64,000 nt of DNA from Karstenula rhodostoma CBS 690.94 (GCA_010093485.1 MU001494.1:2573937-2637936), one strand, 5' to 3'. Shown: positions 44,608 through 55,540, counted from the first letter of the stretch. Notes: generated by a model not told the origin, from the sequence alone. Program-made: numbers and translations.

Positions 44608-45856
44608 CTACCCTGTGTATTCGTAGACACCCGGCTCCGCCTGCTCGTGGACGAACACATCCTTGCCGAGAATGATCTTGTATTCGAAAGCGCGCTTGTA
44701 ACTAAGCATTGGAGAGATTTCCATCGATCCTTGCTCGAGCATCAACCCAATTCGAACCTTAGCACATGGCGTATCGAAGGGCCGCTGGAAGAGAAGGTCG
44801 TTGAACGTCTTGGGCTTTGGAGGGTTGCCTGGTAGGCCGAAATCAATTCCCCAGCCCGGAACTAGTCGGGCATCGATCATCGAGTTTTGAGTTGTATCGA
44901 TCGTTGCCGTGTACATCTTTCCAGCGATCGTCACCTGTGTGGAGATGTCGAGTTTGGCGTAACCTTCGGGCAGGAAGTGGGTGTTATTGGGCACCAAGTG
45001 GCGTAATCGTGGCTGGAAAGAGATACGTGGTGGGTGATGCTCCAGAACTCCGTCCTTTTGCATTCTCTCCTTCTCGCGCGCCCGTTTTGCGAAGGACCTC
45101 GTCTCCTGTCGATCAATGCTGTTTGCCAGCCTGATAGCATCGCTGATCTTATTAGAGATATACTGCATGCCGATGCCAGTGTCGGGATCAACGCCGATGT
45201 TGGACATGTCGAGCGGTCGGACGAGGCGGTAGTGCATCAGGAATTCATCCGCTAGCTTGCTGTTCCGGAGAGACATGAGGTATTGGTCGCCCATTCCGAG
45301 CAGGTACAGCTTGTCTGCATCTGCCACCAGCTCAGTCGGCCCAGTCTTCACACACATACTTCTCGTCAAATCGTACAGGTGTTCGATTGGAAAGACTGCG
45401 AGATGACGCGGTGCCAGATTCCTATGCCTCAGGGCGATCAAGAACTCGAAGAACTCCCCAATCAATATTCTTTTCATCTTTGGCACTCCTACTAATGGAG
45501 ACGCATTCATTGATTGGCCCTTCGGTTTCAGCGTCTCGTGTACTCTCTGCCGCTCGTCTCGAGGCAACATTCTGTAGAGCCTTGACCTGCGCGGGAGTGT
45601 ATGTCGTCCGTAGTGATGTTTCAAATTCCCGGAAAAGCTCAAGGTGCTGATTTGGCATAGATGCAGACTTCTTGGCTACTGTGTGAGACGGATTGGTATC
45701 TTTTTGCGACAACAACCTCATGCGTGATTTTTTTGCTGCTTGATTGGCCGCACTAATGACCATGTCGACAGCGTTGATATAAGGAATGGCGACAAGTAAC
45801 TCTTTGTCATGATTCCCTGGTTTCTGTGCAGAACATCTGCTTCCTCGCTCTGTCAT
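44608..45856 (-). CDS. Uncharacterised protein R1, weakly retropepsin-like core
   Basis: Two minus-strand frames: an N-terminal one from the ATG at 45856 (MTERGSRCS...) and a C-terminal one ending at 44608. They overlap near 45500-45580. A 55-nt intron ending near 45520 would join them in phase, but the junction is not certain. The C-terminal half has TQVTIAGKMYTATIDTTQNSMID and later IILGKDVFVHEQA. This order of strand-turn-D-T-x followed by a later LGxD strand recalls retropepsin-like folds, but the active-site triad is DTT rather than DTG/DSG. It is homologous to R2: VTIAGKMYTATIDTTQNSMID matches VCIAGKWYHAKVDQTRNSALD. The gene faces away from the SprT-like copy S1. Function unknown. Confidence 0.55.
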
Positions 45857-46579
45857 TGTTGCGTTACTGGAGAGGAATTGTGCTTTCGACGTGCAGCAGT
45901 TAAAGAAGTCAGTTGTCCGTCAAGAGTCGAGTTGGCTCCCGGAAATAGGTGATGCGTGGCTCATGCAATCCGAAGGGTTTTTTATTTATGAAGGTTCACA
46001 TGGCCCACCGTGCGGCGGCCCGAGTCCCTCAGCCGAAGTTGTGAAAGACTGGGCACCAGGCTTCCACAGGGCCTAAACGGCCAATCAAACTAACTCTGGG
46101 ACAGTGAATGCGGAGTTGTTGCCACAAAGGTCGTCTAGGGATACAGGCACGGCTTAGCTGTTGACTGCACGTGGTTATAATGGGTCGCTGGGCCTATGTA
46201 CTGTATTTTCATACATCAAGAAAACTACCTGGTGGTCGACACGGCACCAATGGTACCTTGATAACATGCCATCCCAATCCATCAGATATAACTAAGTCGA
46301 CCTTATTCTGTTGTTAATTTCATATCCTTGTAGGCACAGTTATCTATAGCTTTTCCCTAGGCTCTGTCTCTCATTGCGGAAAGCTTCCCGTAAACACTAC
46401 AGTACATTTTCACCGGAGCGTGAAAGTTGACGTTTATCTCGCTCGAGCCCCGAGGTCCAAGCTTTAGCCACGCTTTCCAAGGATGCATGAATCTCCCATC
46501 AATTTTCTCAAGTCGCTTCATATTCGCCACCACCCATACAGCCCCCCAAACCAACCTAGCTCCATCGCCATTGTCCAAT
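45857..46579. other. Divergent spacer between R1 and S1
   Basis: 723 bp between the divergent start codons of R1 and S1. No gene seen; presumably both promoters. Confidence 0.45.
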
Positions 46580-47657
46580 ATGGACATCCCTCAAACCAGC
46601 GCAACTCCGCCCTTGCTACCAACACTTCTCTATCCCGGATTCCCGAAAGCAATGACCAAAAAATTTCCGAAAAGCATGTCTATAAGAAATTGGCGCGTGC
46701 TCAATTCTCAGCATTGCATATGCTGGAATTGTATGCCTAAACTATGGGACCAGCTCGCAAACCACATCACCCGGTTTCATCCAATTATCGACAACGACGA
46801 GTCCTCCTATTGGCCCTATGAAGCATTCCGGAAATCTTGCGACATCCGAGCAGTGATCAAGTTCATGGTCACACACCTTGAAAGCCTTACCATTGACACC
46901 CTATCGGCGGGCCAAAATGACGCCCTGAGTAAACTGGAGATGTTAAGAGAAGAATTCATCTGCACGGTCTACGGAGAGCGGAATTGGAATCAGATGCCAC
47001 CCCTTGGATCGATCGCCGACTCAATCAATGTGCTCTTCTTCCGAGGTTGTCTTACCGGGGTTACCAACTACTGTTGGGTCACACATGACTTTGATGGGAA
47101 TCCCCAATAAGGCCTGCTCGGCTACCATTTGCCGTACGCGCACGATGATCGTGTGAATAGGATATCGGTGGTACCACTCGGTCATCCTCATTCGGACGGA
47201 GTGATGCCTAGCCAAAAATATATGACACCGCGAGACAAGTTCGACATAATGATCGCGACTCTCCTCCACGAGTAAACACATGCGCTTCTGAAGTGCTATC
47301 TTTGCAACGGAGAATGCAAGAACGCCACACTGGATAAAAAACAACTTTGTGTTTATCTCTATGCACGAACAGTTTATTTATTTGGCGAGGGTATGGTACC
47401 ATGACAAGAAACACTCCTGCAAGACCTAAGCTGGACACGGTCCCGCCTTCCAGGTCCTCTGCCGTCAGCTTCAGACGGTGGCTACGAAATTCCTGGGGCT
47501 AAAGAAGCCTTTGCCTCTTGTCGGAGGCGTCGTCACCGCCTGCGAGTGCAAAGAGCCACAATCGTGTCTTTCTCACTGCTGCCGAAGCTACTTGGACATG
47601 CATAAAGAGTGCGAGAAAGTAATGACCGCCTCGAACAAGGCTACATACACGGAGTAG
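46580..47657 (+). pseudogene. SprT-like metalloprotease copy S1, disrupted
   Basis: Homologous over its whole length to S2. The ATG at 46580 (an earlier one is at 46487) opens a frame with QHCICWNCMPKLW and SCDIRAV. It meets a TAA at 47108-47110, continues in phase through VVPLGHPHSDG to ATLLHE, then meets a second TAA (47273-47275) exactly inside HExxH, where S2 has HEQIH, and continues to a third problem near 47400 where the frame shifts. GHGPAFQVLCRQL, TACECK and CLSHCCRSYLDM then complete the match with the S2 C-terminus before a TAG at 47655-47657. SprT-like proteins are zinc proteases; here the active-site helix is interrupted. Both TAA codons can be explained by CAA to TAA change. Confidence 0.8.
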
Positions 47658-48081
47658 ATCAATCATATATCTCTGCACTTACACTTGTATCCGCGGAACG
47701 TTATCAGAGATATCGATAACAAGCTTGGACTACGTGGCTACAATGACACAATACACTCATAATTGAATTTGGTTTGTTGAGGGATACCACATTGGATGGT
47801 TGGTTTTGTTGCGGGATACCACATTGGATAGTTTGCCTGAATCATGCTAGTCGTTTCATCTATTGGCAAAAGTCGATCGTCTTGAGAAGCGGCGTCCTTG
47901 CTTCCCAGATACACCACGTACTTTACTGTATGAGCCTAGTTAAAAAAAATAGCGGATTCATTTCAAGAAACTGTTGCATTCACAATTGCACACATGAATT
48001 AACACTTTGCAAAATTCTCTCAGCCATTTTCCGAATTGAGCTATGGTCGCTTCCATTGCGTTGCAGTGAAATTCGGGCGGA
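47658..48081. other. Intergenic with a 32-bp tandem duplication
   Basis: Convergent spacer between S1 and R2. A 32-bp unit containing GGGATACCACATTGGAT is present twice at about 47768-47831. Confidence 0.5.
47768..47831. repeat. 32-bp tandem repeat, two copies
   Basis: Two adjacent near-identical units, period 32 bp (starts of GGGATACC at 47781 and 47813). Differences include GAGGG/GCGGG and GGATGG/GGATAG. Confidence 0.8.
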
Positions 48082-49188
48082 CTAGTTGTACCAATCCCGC
48101 AGTGGGCTCTCACTTAAATCCTTGAAAAGATCATTGCCAGCAGGACTATCTGGGAACGTGATATCAACCTTGACCCTCGTTCCATCACGCAATCGTATAG
48201 TCCCTTGCGTTTGACCACTAATCTGGTAGTGGTCAACACAGACGCATGTCGTTGCCTGTTCATCCAAGAACACGTCTCTTCCTAGCATGATAGTGTACTA
48301 ATTGCTTGCCGCAGGCACGGGATGGTTGAGGCTATCAACCTTCAGTTGTATCTCGACTTCGCCTATCGCACAACGCGTCGGACAGTACAAGTCTTTATCA
48401 AGCTCCCAGGGCTGGAAGATGGTTTGGAAGGTCAGTGGCAAAGAAGATGAGCTCTGAGCGTGGTACTTCATCCATTCTTGGGATAAGAACAACCAGCTAT
48501 TTGCATGTTTTGGGGGTCTCTTGTGATCTTGAGTTGAATATTGCGAGATCAGTCGAAGGTCAAGGGCTGAATTTCGAGTTTGATCGACCTTGGCGTGGTA
48601 CCACTTTCCCGCAATGCATACCTTTGTGCTGATCTGGTAAAGATTTTGGCAACTCTCGTTACTAACTTCCGGGAGGTTGTAGAAGCTCGGCAATTCGCGT
48701 CTATTCGGAGGTAACAAAGGCTGTGCGTATTGGCGCGATTCCCTTTTCTTCTTCTTGACCAATGCTCGGGCCTCCTTGTGTTGAACCTTAGAATGCCTCT
48801 TCTCGTTACGACCAAACCTCAATGCCGATCTGAGGTCCTCTGCAATCTGCCCTGAGACCAGGCCTTGGTTCAACAGCCACCGCATCTGTGCCTTTTCCGC
48901 TGCTTCCCTCGTGAGAACCTGTTTCATATATTCAAACTCGGCAGCATTGAGGAAATATTGACTTTGCTTCATCGGATTTAGTATGACGAGTTTCAGCCTT
49001 TGCACATCGGGATGAGTCTCTTGCGAGATAGCACCAAGAGGATAAGAACTCGTCTCTTCTCCAAGACGATAGCACCCTTTCAGCTTCATGCGCATTCTCA
49101 TCTCTTCTGCTGCTTCCTTGGTTGATGCATCTATCACTGATTTCGCCTCAAAAGTCGTGTCAATACGCTCGGGCTCCTTGGAAGGCAT
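48082..49188 (-). pseudogene. R2, homologue of R1 interrupted by an in-frame TAG
   Basis: The minus-strand frame from the ATG at 49188 (MPSKEPERID) runs to a TAG at 48300-48298, then continues in phase as YTIMLGRDVFLDEQATT to a stop at 48082. The post-stop segment LGRDVFLDEQA aligns with R1 LGKDVFVHEQA, so the TAG lies inside the family domain. VCIAGKWYHAKVDQTRNSALD aligns with the R1 core. The middle is charged (KKKKRESRQ). An exon further upstream (to 49388) is possible. CAG to TAG would explain the stop. It is divergent from S2 as R1 is from S1. Confidence 0.7.
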
Positions 49189-49591
49189 CGTTCTGGTTTC
49201 TAGATTAAAGTCCTTTTGTGTTGAAGGGCCGTAGGTATAGAGCAACGATGCTTCAGCATTCCTTGAGACTCGGGTAGGTAAGTTTCTGCTCCACTAGAGG
49301 GGTTGGGATATGACTTAGGCGTTGGGGAAACATTTGCAACAACTTTGTAGGTATCGTTGATGCCTAGATTTTGACTTTGTGCGAGCACAACTCGCAGCGC
49401 ACACCTTGGCGGCGGGACCGTGCTTACAGAGCCTTGTCATGACTTGATCAATGCACACATACCAGCCTACATGTGGCAGATGTATTGGAACATGTTAGAC
49501 TGACATTGTGAAAACTATCTAAATTGAAAGGCATGATACGCATACTCAAGCAGACCAACAGAACGACGAAGACATCTGCTTTACGTACAAC
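49189..49591. other. Divergent spacer between R2 and S2
   Basis: 403 bp between divergent starts. It may contain an unrecognised first exon of R2 (an open minus-strand frame at 49388-49200). Otherwise nothing. Confidence 0.4.
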
Positions 49592-50625
49592 ATGTCTACA
49601 TCTAACGACTACGATGGGGCACTGAGCCCATTGCCGAAGCCTCAATACCCAAAGTTCCCTGCGAACTACGAAAATGAGCTTCCTCAGGGTGTGACCAAGG
49701 AGAATGTTCATGAACATTGTGTCTGCTGGGGCTGCGCGTCACGTCTCTGGGAGAAGCTGGCTGAGAGCACAATCCCAACTTCCGTCCATTCCGAAACAAC
49801 CACCGAGAGACCGTCTGGGCTCATCGGCCTATGAAAAATAATTGCGATATTCGCAGTGTGATGATGTTTTTCATAAGCTACTGGGATAGCTTGGATAGAA
49901 ACACTTTGTCCCCTCGTCAAGAGCAGGCGCTACAAGATTTGAACGAAGTCATACAAGAGTTGGACTCGATGTTCATTGACGATCGTTGGAAGCTGCCCGA
50001 GATCACTCGACTGTGTAAACCGTTCGACACTATCTTCTTTCAGGATTGCTTGGAAGGTACGTGCGATTATGCGTGGACTACACACAAGGACCAGGACACC
50101 AAAATGAATCTTTTCGGTTTGAACTCCTGGGGAGGTCATGGAGGTGTTGACCAAATACGAGTAGTACCACTTGGGCATCCGAAAGCCGACCATACGATCT
50201 CGATGGACGCTGCTACAGAAGATAGAGTTGAGCACCTAATTGGAACCGTGATCCACGAGCAGATCCATCAGCTTCTCAGCTACTATTGCTGCGATGGTAC
50301 AGGGGATGTCGAAGATCAAGGGTCACTTTGCTCTTACCTTTTTGCCCGCGTAATTAACCTGTTCGACACAGTACAATACGGGGGGAAAGAGGTGTATATT
50401 GATACTTTTAGCGGGCATGGTCCGGTGTTCCAAGTGCTATCCCGACAGCTTGGCGAAGTGGTGACGAAAGTATTGAATCTCAGGAAACCGCTGGATTTGG
50501 GATATATCGTGACTGAATGCAAGTGCAATACGTCACCGCCTTCAGAATGTTTGTCTCACTGCTGCGTCAGCTATCAAGATATGCAAAACTATTGCAAGTT
50601 GGAGTTAGACGAGCCAAAAAACTAG
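49592..50625 (+). CDS. SprT-like HExxH metalloprotease copy S2, N-terminal frameshift
   Basis: The ATG at 49592 starts an 80-codon frame with HCVCWGCASRLWEKLAE, matching S1. The homology then moves to another frame (HNPNFRPFR ... NNCDIRSV) at a GAGAG sequence near 49760, so a 2-nt AG gain would explain the break. The large frame (ATG 49831, 264 aa) carries the active site HEQIH (50254-50268), a Cys pair a few residues later (YYCC), and GHGPVF (50413-50430), the likely third zinc ligand, as in SprT-like proteases. The C-terminus is Cys-rich (ECKCNTSPPSECLSHCC). A protein starting at 49831 would keep the whole protease core but lose the N-terminal CxxC unit. SprT/Spartan relatives cleave DNA-bound proteins; for this fungal family the substrate is unknown. 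Confidence 0.75.
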
Positions 50626-51160
50626 TCTGCTCCATCTTCGCAAAGACATCATGCATCCTGTTAATACCGGAACAGCTATGTAATACTTCTTCGGTTGAGT
50701 CCTTGAATCTTATCATCTGGTCTGGAAAAGCTCTAATCTGATCCCCCCCCATGGTTCCTTCAGCTCGATAATCGTGTAGTATGTGCGTGGCACCTGAGGA
50801 GCCGCCTGTTGTCCGCGTCCCTTCCAATATTTGCACGACGCAGATCCAGGTCGCTCGGATCACATCATTCATCGATTTGCTCTATTCATCAGGCTATCCG
50901 AGGAGACGATGGTTGAGCTTTTTGTTAAGATATAATATAAAGAAGACATATTCCAAGTATTGTTGTTGCCAGGTGGCATAACAAATCGCATCCAGCTTAC
51001 GCTGATAAGGTTCAGTCACGTGAAGATAAGATATCCGTGAAACTATCGGGCTCCTTCTAGGCAGACGCCTACAAACAACCTTTACAACCCGCGTATTCTT
51101 CTACTCCCTCGGTCATCATCTACAAGCTCTACATATCTTGCACAGCACAAGCCAATAATA
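50626..51160. other. Intergenic
   Basis: S2 3' flank and promoter of the F-box gene. Nothing specific. Confidence 0.45.
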
Positions 51161-52237
51161 ATGAGTCCCGACTCCGAGCAACCAAACCCGCTTATCGCTG
51201 GTTATCACTCTAGTGTGGCGTATGCGTATCCCGAAAATCATGCACGTGCTATTATCAAGACCGTTGCCTACCACAGGAAAGATTTCGATCTCGAAGTCAT
51301 CTGGTTCCCGGCACACACGCCCAGCGATGCTGCCTCCTCGCTCGCGGCTGATCACCAAAAGCCAACTGCATCACTCGGGGAACTCGACAAACTTCCTCTC
51401 GAACTCATAATCAACATATGTTGGCAATTGGACATTGAGTCCCTTTTTCGCTTCCGCCAAGTCAACGCCCGAGGGCAGCAGATTGTCAACACACTCCATG
51501 AGTATCGTGTTATCATCAAATATGCCCTCAACGTTTTTTTGGCGCTCCTTAGAACGCGAAAGACGCCCAGCGTGACCCTGGAGGAATTCTACAGCCTCCT
51601 CTGTACCCAGGAGTGCTCCGTGTGCGGTAAATATGGTAACCTCGTATACTTACCTACATGGGTCCGATGCTGCTCGTCCTGCCTTCATTCCAACAGTCCG
51701 GCGACAAACACGACGAGTCTCGGCTCCGTAAAAAGACTTCTTAGTCTTTCGCAAGATGCCCTACAGAACTTCCCCAGATTCAAAACCCTTCCAGGTATCT
51801 ACGGCACTACTGAATCCTCGTACAAGCATCGGATCATCTGTGTACCCACTCAGCATGTTATAGCAGCCTATGAGAAGGGGTACAACGAAAAACCCATCTT
51901 GAGTTGCTTTTCCCCACCACACCAAAAGTACGCCCTAGATTTTAAGGCTTGTTGCGTACTGCCGGTTTACAATCCTCAGAACCGCCAGGTCGAATACGGT
52001 GTATCTTGTGCCGGCTGTGAAGTGTTTCTGCAGGACGTGGTCAGCCGTCTTCACCAAAAATGGGCATTTGTCGCCCGGGACATGGTCTACTCACACAGCG
52101 AGTATCTGGAGCATTTCGCCTGGTGTGAACAAGCCCAGCTACTGTGGGAAGAGAGTGCACATGGCATGAGAGAACCCGAGGGCTTGCCAATGAGCTGCAA
52201 AAGAGGCGGTTTCTTTGAAAGATGCAGTTCCTGTTGA
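51161..52237 (+). CDS. F-box protein with Cys-rich C-terminal part
   Basis: A single exon of 358 aa from the ATG at 51161 (A-rich context). An F-box lies at residues about 75-110: LDKLPLELIINICWQLDIESLFRFRQVNARGQQIV. The later part has several Cys pairs, CSVCGKYGNLVYLPTWVRCCSSC and CAGCEVFL, that could bind zinc, and ends WCEQAQLLWEES. F-box proteins bring substrates to SCF ligases. Fungal F-box proteins with such a C-x2-C ... C-C-x2-C segment are common but uncharacterised. It is unrelated in detail to paralogues A-C. Confidence 0.8.
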   Translation: MSPDSEQPNPLIAGYHSSVAYAYPENHARAIIKTVAYHRKDFDLEVIWFPAHTPSDAASSLAADHQKPTASLGELDKLPLELIINICWQLDIESLFRFRQVNARGQQIVNTLHEYRVIIKYALNVFLALLRTRKTPSVTLEEFYSLLCTQECSVCGKYGNLVYLPTWVRCCSSCLHSNSPATNTTSLGSVKRLLSLSQDALQNFPRFKTLPGIYGTTESSYKHRIICVPTQHVIAAYEKGYNEKPILSCFSPPHQKYALDFKACCVLPVYNPQNRQVEYGVSCAGCEVFLQDVVSRLHQKWAFVARDMVYSHSEYLEHFAWCEQAQLLWEESAHGMREPEGLPMSCKRGGFFERCSSC

Positions 52238-53583
52238 TGGACCTTTATGAGGAGTACCGGATTCGATTTTATGATGTTTAGATGCGCTCTCAACAACATC
52301 AAACGACTTATTGTTGCGGCAAAGCATGCATAGTCAATGCGGAGCAGACACGGGACGCATCGTCATAGCAGTGTTCTTCTGGTAACATACCCGCGGTCCT
52401 CACTCGCGTCGTTTGGTGGTTCTTCCGATAGGTCCATTTGTTCATTCACTCTACACTGGAGAGGATGCCTATATGAAGCGGAGGAGTTGTGAGCACAAGA
52501 AGATCGCAGAATGGACCTCTGGACCTCAAAGACAATTGTTCTTTCGACTGGCATGGGTCTCATTTCACGGGACTATTTGCTGCATACGTTATACGATTTC
52601 CGGTACCGTAATCAGACACGGGAAGTGTTCAGTCTATAACTTAGGCAGGATGCAGGATCAATCTCGATAGCTGAAATAAGCTTTCGCGGAAGGCGGAAGC
52701 GGGAGCACGCTATTTGTTGTGGTGACGGACATCAAATATTCTCCGACTACTTGTTTAGCGTGGAAACATCATTACACGGTTGATATTTCAATTACCCTTG
52801 CCTTCGGCAGGAAATGCTGTCTTCTTCTTGACTAAGATCAGTTTCTCGAATCATCCATCTATTGGCAGGGAGAAATTAGCGGTTGTTCATGAAGGTACAG
52901 TCAGCTCGTTGTGTTACCTGAAAACTTGCTTGCTTTTTGATGGCGGCCTGCTATGAGAATCCGCACGTGGCGCAATGATCCCAGCATCTCAGCCGTCAAT
53001 ATTACTTAAAATACGATGTGCACGATTTGCTATTTTTTTGCATTTCATTTTTGGGATCCTGTGCCATTTCCCAAACCTTGAACAAATCTCAACATATCTG
53101 ATCCTTGTTTAGTCACCACAAATCCACAAGCTATGCAGCGGGCTCGGCGTTACTGTATATTTCTGAATACCATGTAGAAAGGCTGTGAAGTTTAGAACAT
53201 GTGGCTGGGTATTTTGCCGTCCATGAGCTGCATCATCTTAGGCTGCCTCCGGCTAGTGCTTACAGGAACAGCTCCTCCACAAATATCGACTTACGTGGGC
53301 GGCATACTCGGTACTCTAAGACAAATTAAGTCATTCTTCACGTCTGTCGTGTGGAAAGTTGCTCTAACCTCGATCAAAGCAATGCAACGTTGCTGTCAGC
53401 TTCGGAGGCTGAGTAGCTCGGGGGTTGTCTTACTTGCCTAAACGTGAGCACGTACCCTGGAGAGAACAGTTTATAAAGGGAACAGAATCGCTTGCTGATG
53501 ACCGTTACCAGCAATCTCATTATTCGATTAGTAATTCTTTGAGTTCAGAGTGTAATACTATCTCATTACGAAAACTCGCCAAA
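52238..53583. other. Intergenic
   Basis: 1.35 kb without a supported gene. It ends in the promoter of the small secreted protein (TATA at 53470). Confidence 0.5.
53470..53477 (+). promoter_or_regulatory. TATA box of the small secreted protein gene
   Basis: TTTATAAA about 110 bp before the ATG at 53584, in a position that fits a fungal core promoter. Confidence 0.55.
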
Positions 53584-53922
53584 ATGCGTTTCGCTATTGC
53601 CTTCTCCACCCTCATTGCGGCGGCCGTTGCTGCTCCTGCTCCCGCTTCCGTATCAGCTGCTGCTTTGCCTCCAGCTCCTGCTGTTGGCTCGGCTTGTACC
53701 TGTGGTACACGTAAGTTGCTTCCATGATGAGGCTTGACTTTACGAAGGGGCATCGAATTTTCTGCAGTCAAAGAAGCGCAGCGCATCTGATATCTTTGCT
53801 AACTTCTCGCAGCACCAGAAATAGTCTACAGTAGATGCTTCTCCAGGCCGGATGGCTCTACCATTATCTATCTCTGCCAATCTTCATGCACCTGGCAGTC
53901 AACCGGCACTGGGTGTCGATAG
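53584..53922 (+). CDS. Small secreted six-cysteine protein (effector-like)
   Basis: Two exons, 53584-53710 and 53813-53922 (102-nt intron with GCTAAC branch site and CGCAG acceptor), giving 78 aa. It has a signal peptide (MRFAIAFSTLIAAAVAA), then an Ala/Pro-rich stretch, then a mature core with Cys at 38, 40, 51, 64, 68 and 77. An earlier acceptor at 53767 would instead give only a 49-aa product with two Cys, so the later acceptor is preferred. A small secreted Cys-rich protein near another such gene (54138-54620), among accessory genes, fits a candidate effector or antimicrobial protein; no family was recognised. Confidence 0.65.
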
Positions 53923-54137
53923 CCTTGATCAGATGAGTGACAGACAAATAAATGGGCAGCACGTGGATAGAGTGGCATATGATCCGTGCACGGTAGTGCA
54001 ATTGGATTGGCGAGCAATTGATTTTAGAAAATGTGCTGGACAGGTCGGGCGATAACCACAATGTATTCGAGGAAGTCATTGTACATAGTGTTCCGTGCAG
54101 TAATCAACAGCTTTTGGTGCTTGTGCTTTTTTCCCGT

Positions 54138-54620
54138 TCATACACAGTTCGATCCACCAGGTACAAAAGTTCCGTCCGAGTTCTCGCATCCGCAGACGCC
54201 GTCATCTGGGCTCTTGATGCATCCCGCACCGTCACCCTTGCTCTCTCCAGCATTGCTCCAGAAAAACGTCCAAGCATCCGCACTAGTGGTCATGGCGGTT
54301 CCAGGCGCGCAGTTATACGCTTTGCAAGTACCGTATGGTGCGCCGTTGACCTTGTCATATTTGTGGTCGATCGTGAACACGGCAAACGTCTGCTTTGATG
54401 TACGGGTGTTGTGGGAGCATTCGGCCGCTTGAATGGCATTCGATGTCTTCACAGCTATATGGGCATTAATTCACCTTGTTTTGATGAGAGCAGCGTGGGA
54501 CCTACGTGAGCAGCTAGGTTTGCTGGGATATTTCCCCTTGGTATTCGTGTCCGCTGGGTCGAGGGTTGCGGTAACGCCGGCGGCCAGAGCCAACACCGAA
54601 ACAAGAGCGAAGCTGCGCAT
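54138..54620 (-). CDS. Small secreted eight-cysteine protein (effector-like)
   Basis: Two exons, 54620-54506 and 54454-54138 (51-nt intron, phase 1), giving 143 aa. The signal peptide is MRSFALVSVLALAAGVTA. Cys lie at 37, 51, 82, 87, 117, 126, 128 and 142, an even number compatible with four disulfides. There is no membrane segment or GPI signal. The mature part is Gly/Asp/Ser-rich with a GTCKAYNCAPGTAM core. A TATATG-type element lies about 125 bp upstream on the minus strand (54745-54753). I do not recognise the family; a secreted effector-like role is inference from size, secretion and Cys content. Confidence 0.75.
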
Positions 54621-55540
54621 TTTGGTAACGTGACGGCGGTTAAAGTAGTGAGTGAATGTCGTATAGATAATTTAGGTTAAGTGATAGACAAGCCGAAGGA
54701 GCGGATGGTAAGCTGAGAGCAGGCATTGCCAGCGATGGGCGCATTCATATACCAAGCTTCTTAATGATCGTCCCACTTTGCATCTCGCGTGGCAGTTGGA
54801 ATAACTCTTCCGACACCCATCATCCTAGCGTTTGGGTGCTCCATTTGATGAGATGTGGAGTTAGCGTGCTAGGAAATGACGCGTTTCAGTCTTTCCGACC
54901 GTTTCACCGTTTCACTCCACACCACACGGACACTTCGTCGGTCGAGAACGCATCCTCAAATTTGCGACACGCGTGCGCAGAATTCGCAGCAACTTCATAT
55001 ACATTGCTTTCATAGTGGCTCTGGTACCAGGGCACGTCGTTATGGATCCCGGCGGCATGGAAAACGACCTTGAGAATCAGTCAATGTCATCGCGAACGAC
55101 CCTGAAAAGCTGCGTCAACGGGAAGAGTATGCCAACGATATCAGCTTAGTCGAGAGCGGAGCCATCGCAAGTTGACGACCTGTGGAGATTGCGGAGCGGC
55201 CAAATGTGACGATATGGTACGGAAAAAACACAGCCTTTGGGCTACACTGGTAACGATCGCAGAGGTGATGATTTTAGCATTGTTGAACGGCATTCTGCCG
55301 TCGTTGAGAAATCCGAGGTTAGGATGGTGGTGACAGTCTTGCCGACATGGTCGCACTTGGCGTTCAACCCCGCAAGTGAGTGAAAGTGAGTCGCTTTCGA
55401 TTTGCGAAGCCGCTCATAAGAATGTGTCACCCACAAGATGCGTGCAATTGCACGTTCAACCCAGTTTCTACGAGAGGCATCGTTTCCTGTTTCCTGTCAC
55501 ACAGATTCACGGGAGTAACGACGCATTCCAAGCCCCTGCG
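54621..55540. other. Intergenic
   Basis: Divergent spacer between the secreted protein and the MFS pseudogene. Apart from the TATA-like element at 54745-54753, nothing was recognised. Confidence 0.45.

Noticed and set aside
53584..53790. Alternative short form of the six-Cys secreted protein using the acceptor at 53767
   Set aside because: It gives a 49-aa product with only two Cys and wastes a well-formed downstream acceptor that yields four more.
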